Of a DNA stretch of 64,000 nt, positions 62,101 to 64,000 are shown piece after piece (position 1 is the first letter of the stretch; every line of letters begins with the position of its first letter). Source of the stretch: Setophaga petechia (Eukaryota; Chordata; Aves; Passeriformes; Parulidae). The notes below the pieces were generated by a model. It saw nothing but the letters and a program-made list of their open reading frames with translations. It had not been told where the DNA came from and ran no database searches. The translations under genes and the position numbers were made by a program. The stretch spans positions 992,001 to 1,056,000 of the forward strand of contig JANCRA010000124.1 of assembly GCA_024362935.1 (NCBI GenBank). Reading direction: 5' to 3'.

Positions 62101-63902
62101 CTAACCCAGCTGAAAATGAAAGATTTTTTACTTGGAAAAGAGGTAACTTTACCTTTTTGTGGTATCCTGAACGACTCCTATACCATCTGTAGATAGACAC
62201 TCTTCTTGCACTCTTTTGCTGTTATAATTTGGTGATTTTTTAGAAGAATAAAGCGTTTCTGATGTCATGCTTCTTGAATTTATGTCTAGATTGTCATTCT
62301 CAGCCAAATTTCCCACAAGCAACAATATGTCTATGTCATCCTTTGATTTGAGAAAAGAAAAGCCCAACAATATTAGCAAAATATATAAAAATGTATTATT
62401 TATTATTATAACAAAATATATCACCTGTAAAATAAAGTATTGCAAATTATGATCAAGTTGCTAACCTGAGATGAAACTTCATTTAAAAACTGCCAAGTAG
62501 TTTATGGTACCATCACTGCTCCTTGCTCCTCTAGGAAGGCATTTAGCTAATAAAAGACAGATACTAAAACCAATATAGTCCTTCATGAAAAGCAACCAAG
62601 GAGCTCAGGAGAAACCCAGCAACAGAATACAGCATGCAGGTAACCACTCGTGTATCATGAATATGACTGAAATGTCAAAATCCAAGTGAAATCTTTGTAT
62701 GTCTTATCAATGTGTCACTAGCAGGATTTTGGAAAACCCTGTATTAGCATGCAAATACTGAACAGGAATTCTTACTAGGCTGAAATTAATTCATGTATTT
62801 ACAACAGCTTATTTAAAAAAAGCTAGTGTGGAACCAAGAATCAGTAAGTGTAGTCAGAAATAGAATCTCACTTTTGAGGAGAGAAGGTTTTCAGATTCTT
62901 CTGTCACAGGCAGATTCTCTCCATGATTCATTTCTTCTTCATCTGGGGCAGTAAGTTTTTGTACTACTGGAGATCCTTTTTTCCTGTATGTTCTTTCTAG
63001 GTTTGGTCTAGCTCTTGGAGACTCAATCCTTATGAGTTGTCCTGGTTTCAGAGCACTTAGCCTGCCTTCTTGGGAGGTAAGTTTTTCAGTACTGATAAAT
63101 TAAAAGCAAAACAAACAAATTTAAAGAAAATACACATTTTACTTTGGCTGGGAGAGAAAAAAAGCACTTCTGCACTTTCGTTTTGAATTAACACACATGA
63201 GATTATCAGACTGCTTTGATTAAGATTAATAAAATTATATTTTCAAATACATTTCTCATTTATGATTAATCTCTTTGGAGCAGAAATAACAAAATGTCTT
63301 TGTCAAGGCAATTTTAACATAAAAAACAACTCGTGTTGCTAACCATATCAACACGAAAATATCAGCAGTCTAACCACATTTAAGATCTTATTTCAACAAC
63401 AGTGGTAGTAAAATAGAAGAACATATGGATGGACAAATGAGAGCCAAGTCTCGGGACATTTTGTAAAATTTGAATGTTACATATCTTACAACAAATCTTA
63501 CACATGTGATTGCTACTTAAGCAAATACAGATCAAGTAATAAAAAATCTTGGTCAGGAAGACCTATGAGCTCATACAGATCAATAACAACAGATAAATAA
63601 CAACAAAGAGTGCAGGCAAAAAAAATATGCTCTGAAAACACTGGAAAAACCTGTTTGTAGGCACTGAAAATTAAATACTGTAGAAGGACAAAAGACAAAG
63701 AACAGAAGAATTGACACTTGCAAAGGTATCTCATTATGCACAGACAAAAGCTTTTCAAACACTATTTTGCTAAACTCAAACCTCACCTGCTTTGTTCAGA
63801 CAATAAGGTTTCAGAAATAGAGAGCACCTGAGGCACCTCTTGCTGTTCCTGTTCCTCTTTGCTCAATACATCTGCTTGACACAATACAGCTTCATTTTCA
63901 CC
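41051..63902 (-). CDS. BDP1: TFIIIB subunit B'' (BDP1), C-terminal part, 20 exons; 5' part outside window
   Basis: BDP1 joins TBP and BRF1/BRF2 in TFIIIB, the factor that places RNA polymerase III on tRNA, 5S and U6 promoters in the nucleus. Twenty consecutive GT-AG exons join in phase into 1,148 residues and a TAG stop; human BDP1 has 2,624. Segments recalled from human BDP1 place it: KITFVTLRASQEEEED, NKAPVFVPIGLRSP, EISVNIPDV, GSTEAAMTLLAMGDP, EQTFILTLVEIP, GRKPLGFLSLIC. The SANT domain and most of the human 55-residue repeat array are upstream of the window. What is visible is mostly low-complexity, Ser/Glu/Lys-rich and probably disordered, with short conserved islands. One acidic block lies at local residues 396-413. 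The first exon is given phase 0 from its acceptor. Cassette exons in the longer introns cannot be excluded. Confidence 0.95.
41528..41762 (-). CDS. BDP1: BDP1 exon s
   Basis: Encodes GGRKPLGFLSLICTKSNSES, a strongly conserved island, then a Lys/Arg-rich stretch (KPRIVTPKRSLKKPTPSTKD) that could serve as a nuclear-localisation signal. Acceptor AGCAG, donor GTATGA. Ends in phase 0. Confidence 0.96.
41763..43024. other. BDP1: BDP1 intron between exons r and s
   Basis: About 1.3 kb, AT-rich. Nothing recognised. Confidence 0.75.
43025..43319 (-). CDS. BDP1: BDP1 exon r
   Basis: Encodes 97 full codons, Ser/Glu-rich, including SESISQLAEKSQLETLESLG. Low sequence conservation is expected for this part. 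Acceptor TACAG, donor GTATAG. Ends in phase 2. Confidence 0.93.
44190..44232 (-). CDS. BDP1: BDP1 exon q (43-base micro-exon)
   Basis: Encodes GYSIKSTDVPMVTS plus one base. Supported by CACAG/GTATGT signals and by the exact phase bridge between exons p and r. Not a multiple of three. Confidence 0.88.
45135..45348 (-). CDS. BDP1: BDP1 exon p
   Basis: Encodes 71 codons including LQTAQKRLASELEESDFPPS then KKTPSAVTVENS, a basic patch after a Glu-rich turn. Acceptor AACAG, donor GTGAGA. Ends in phase 0. Confidence 0.94.
46377..46450. repeat. (TAGAATATAGAA)n minisatellite with AT palindrome
   Basis: About four copies of a TAGAATA/TAGAA unit, followed by their inverse (ATATTCTATT, ATATATTCTA), so the RNA could fold back. 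It lies about 190 bases after exon o in BDP1 orientation. Confidence 0.85.
46638..46827 (-). CDS. BDP1: BDP1 exon o
   Basis: Encodes EEEQTFILTLVEIPAGSKEF then a segment with LPAPILISPINASETTV. The TFILTLVEIP island is a firm BDP1 signature. The acceptor is a TAGTAG tandem, so use of the second AG would drop one Val. Donor GTAAAT. Confidence 0.95.
46828..48382. other. BDP1: BDP1 intron between exons n and o
   Basis: About 1.55 kb of unique-looking sequence without recognisable content. Confidence 0.75.
48383..48443 (-). CDS. BDP1: BDP1 exon n (61 bases)
   Basis: Encodes NEACTQDAQRHCISSREETS plus one base. Acceptor TCTAG, donor GTACAA. The acceptor region is a tandem duplication (48447-48484). 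Confidence 0.88.
48447..48484 (-). repeat. BDP1: 19-bp tandem duplication at exon n acceptor
   Basis: In BDP1 orientation ATTTCAACTGTGTTGTTT occurs twice back to back immediately before TCTAG, so the likely branch-point and pyrimidine stretch is doubled. A separate 16-bp pair (ATTACTCTAGGAAACA) lies at 48500 and 48535. Confidence 0.85.
49740..49926 (-). CDS. BDP1: BDP1 exon m
   Basis: Encodes 62 codons with ASPKPEKSYLGLEDCPNPSS and an HHICTVNFTQ end. Acceptor TACAG, donor GTAAAG. Ends in phase 0. Confidence 0.93.
50500..50641 (-). CDS. BDP1: BDP1 exon l
   Basis: Encodes PTTLRSNAELQKVEPEPITQ then AAGDSSVLHDFASGSM and onward. Acceptor CTTAG, donor GTAAGA. Ends in phase 2. Confidence 0.93.
51301..51458 (-). 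CDS. BDP1: BDP1 exon k
   Basis: Encodes GSSLSVVNSMRLTGGGHLEP and later ENIMQEILNANILVEQLEQI, a possible short helix. Acceptor TGTAG, donor GTAAGC. Confidence 0.93.
52432..52663 (-). CDS. BDP1: BDP1 exon j
   Basis: Encodes 76 full codons including QTHMLPAQDDLEMAHSLVNH and a Ser/Glu-rich remainder ending AEMDAPDT. Acceptor ACCAG, donor GTTAAA (weak at +3 to +5). Ends in phase 2. Confidence 0.92.
53304..53387 (-). CDS. BDP1: BDP1 exon i
   Basis: Encodes GINDGSTEAAMTLLAMGDPN then FQLKTSTE. The TEAAMTLLAMGDP island is strongly conserved in vertebrate BDP1. Acceptor CACAG, donor GTATGA. Confidence 0.96.
53814..53850 (-). CDS. BDP1: BDP1 exon h (37-base micro-exon)
   Basis: Encodes ETIVHENPDVDK plus one base. 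Too short for ordinary frame-finding; recognised by flanking AAG/GT signals and phase fit between exons g and i. Not a multiple of three. Confidence 0.85.
54120..54230 (-). CDS. BDP1: BDP1 exon g
   Basis: Encodes LEISVNIPDVQVAIDAGSLT then a Glu/Thr-rich tail. Human has the parallel LEITVNVPDV directly after the acidic exon. Acceptor TGCAG, donor GTAAGA. Phase 0 at both ends. Confidence 0.95.
54231..56276. other. BDP1: BDP1 intron between exons f and g
   Basis: About 2.0 kb. The plus-strand frame at 54.5-54.9 kb has no recognisable similarity. No repeat family identified. Confidence 0.75.
56277..56670 (-). CDS. BDP1: BDP1 exon f (acidic block, conserved island)
   Basis: The longest exon here at 131 codons. 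It runs from a basic N-terminal part (RQLRRSSKQM) through SSKITFVTLRASQ into EEEEDEEADEFELDDEDE, then NKAPVFVPIGLRSPKP. The last motif is nearly identical to human BDP1 and anchors the assignment. The acidic block is encoded by a GAG/GAA run. Acceptor TTTAG, donor GTATTG. Confidence 0.96.
57605..57822 (-). CDS. BDP1: BDP1 exon e
   Basis: Encodes 72 residues, Ser/Glu-rich, with RRIRLDITLQSPGISSESER. Acceptor TTCAG, donor GTAAAC. Ends in phase 2. Confidence 0.93.
58830..59022 (-). CDS. BDP1: BDP1 exon d
   Basis: Encodes 64 residues including REPYSFSPTPDLMRLTRKRD, an SP/TP-containing basic patch, then an acidic tail ending LLSLKTDVSG. Acceptor TGTAG, donor GTAAGT. The phase joins exon c as Arg. 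Confidence 0.92.
59515..60850 (+). mobile_element. CR1 LINE, 3' part with decayed reverse transcriptase
   Basis: Begins in the reverse-transcriptase region (GGCGATGGAACAACTGAATC; a frame reading NNLDDGAECNLSKFTD near 59920 corresponds to the CR1 motif before the catalytic Asp pair). It passes through an internal deletion near 59950-60000 and continues through the LHLG-type region to the 3' end CCATTCTGTGAATCTGTGA at 60850. Many stops and frameshifts, so it is inactive. Antisense to BDP1. Confidence 0.93.
61544..62125 (-). mobile_element. Avian ERV solo LTR beside BDP1 exon c
   Basis: In minus orientation it starts around TTTCAGCTGGGTTAGAG, a decayed form of the bird LTR start TGTCCTGGTTTCAGCTGGG. 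It passes through AAAGGATATTCCATACCATG and ends CTGGTTAAGATGTGACA at 61544. About 580 bases with no retroviral frame. Same strand as BDP1. The initial TG is lost, so the right border is approximate. Confidence 0.85.
61649..61701 (-). repeat. 16-18-bp tandem repeat inside the LTR
   Basis: Three to four unequal copies of AACAAAGTTAATAATCAT, with shorter AACAGTTAAT(AAT)CAT variants, in the 3' third of the LTR. Seems a local expansion of a single LTR motif. Confidence 0.85.
62153..62340 (-). CDS. BDP1: BDP1 exon c
   Basis: Encodes DDIDILLLVGNLAENDNLDI and then a Ser/Lys-rich stretch ending VVQDTTK. Acceptor CAAAG, donor GTAAAG. An ERV LTR starts about 28 bases beyond the donor. Confidence 0.9.
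62872..63091 (-). CDS. BDP1: BDP1 exon b
   Basis: Encodes 73 residues including KPGQLIRIESPRARPNLER then TYRKKGSP. The basic Pro/Arg block resembles the RxxxPNL-type core of BDP1's internal repeats. Acceptor ATCAG, donor GTGAGA. Ends in phase 0. Confidence 0.92.
63787..63902 (-). CDS. BDP1: BDP1 exon a (first in window)
   Basis: Encodes GENEAVLCQADVLSKEEQEQ, then QEVPQVLSISETLLSEQS; a Glu/Gln-rich, poorly conserved segment. Acceptor AAAG has only a modest pyrimidine tract, so the left border is slightly less certain. Donor GTGAGG. Ends in phase 2. Confidence 0.85.
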
Positions 63903-64000
63903 CTTTCATTTACAGTAAAAGAAGCATGAAGAAAAATAAAAGTACGTAAGCTTCTAAAACAGACATATACTTAATATACAAAAATAGAAATGATGCTATT

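Larger units (their letters stand above)
59023..62152. other. BDP1: BDP1 intron between exons c and d
   Basis: The largest BDP1 intron here (3.1 kb). Roughly 60 per cent is mobile-element sequence: CR1 at about 59515-60850 and an LTR at 61544-62125. The remainder is unrecognised. Confidence 0.85.

Overview
This is a bird nuclear-genome window. The evidence is CR1 LINE fragments with avian-type 3' ends, avian ERV long terminal repeats, AT-rich introns, and a compact G+C-rich CpG-island promoter. It holds two protein-coding genes on the minus strand, in tandem head-to-tail. I rebuilt both exon by exon from splice signals, reading-phase continuity and protein similarity recalled from the human orthologues.

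Right part (41,051 to the window end, minus strand): the 3' portion of BDP1, which encodes the B'' subunit of RNA polymerase III initiation factor TFIIIB. Twenty consecutive exons join in phase into 1,148 C-terminal residues ending at a TAG stop. The N-terminal half with the SANT domain lies beyond the right edge. Its introns contain a long degenerate CR1 element (59.5-60.9 kb) and an ERV LTR (61.5-62.1 kb).

Middle (36.9-41.0 kb): the BDP1 3'UTR and the intergenic stretch. An ERV fragment (LTR, primer-binding site and some leader) lies here on the plus strand. Several minus-strand poly(A) signals follow, then a CpG island with an inverted CCAAT box that forms the MCCC2 promoter.

Left part (4 to 36,923, minus strand): the complete MCCC2 coding sequence, 17 exons and 564 codons plus stop. 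It encodes the carboxyltransferase (beta) subunit of mitochondrial 3-methylcrotonyl-CoA carboxylase, which acts in leucine breakdown. Its introns carry an ERV LTR, two CR1 3' tails, a CR1 reverse-transcriptase fragment beside exon 2 and several simple repeats. Every exon is intact.

The two genes share no pathway. Their adjacency matches the human 5q13 order BDP1-MCCC2, and in birds that block is generally Z-linked. I found no novel gene system. The points worth a second look are local: a weak exon-8 donor next to a C/G-rich tract in MCCC2, retroelements within about 30 bases of two splice donors, a retroviral fragment in the BDP1 3' region, and the short distance between the two genes.
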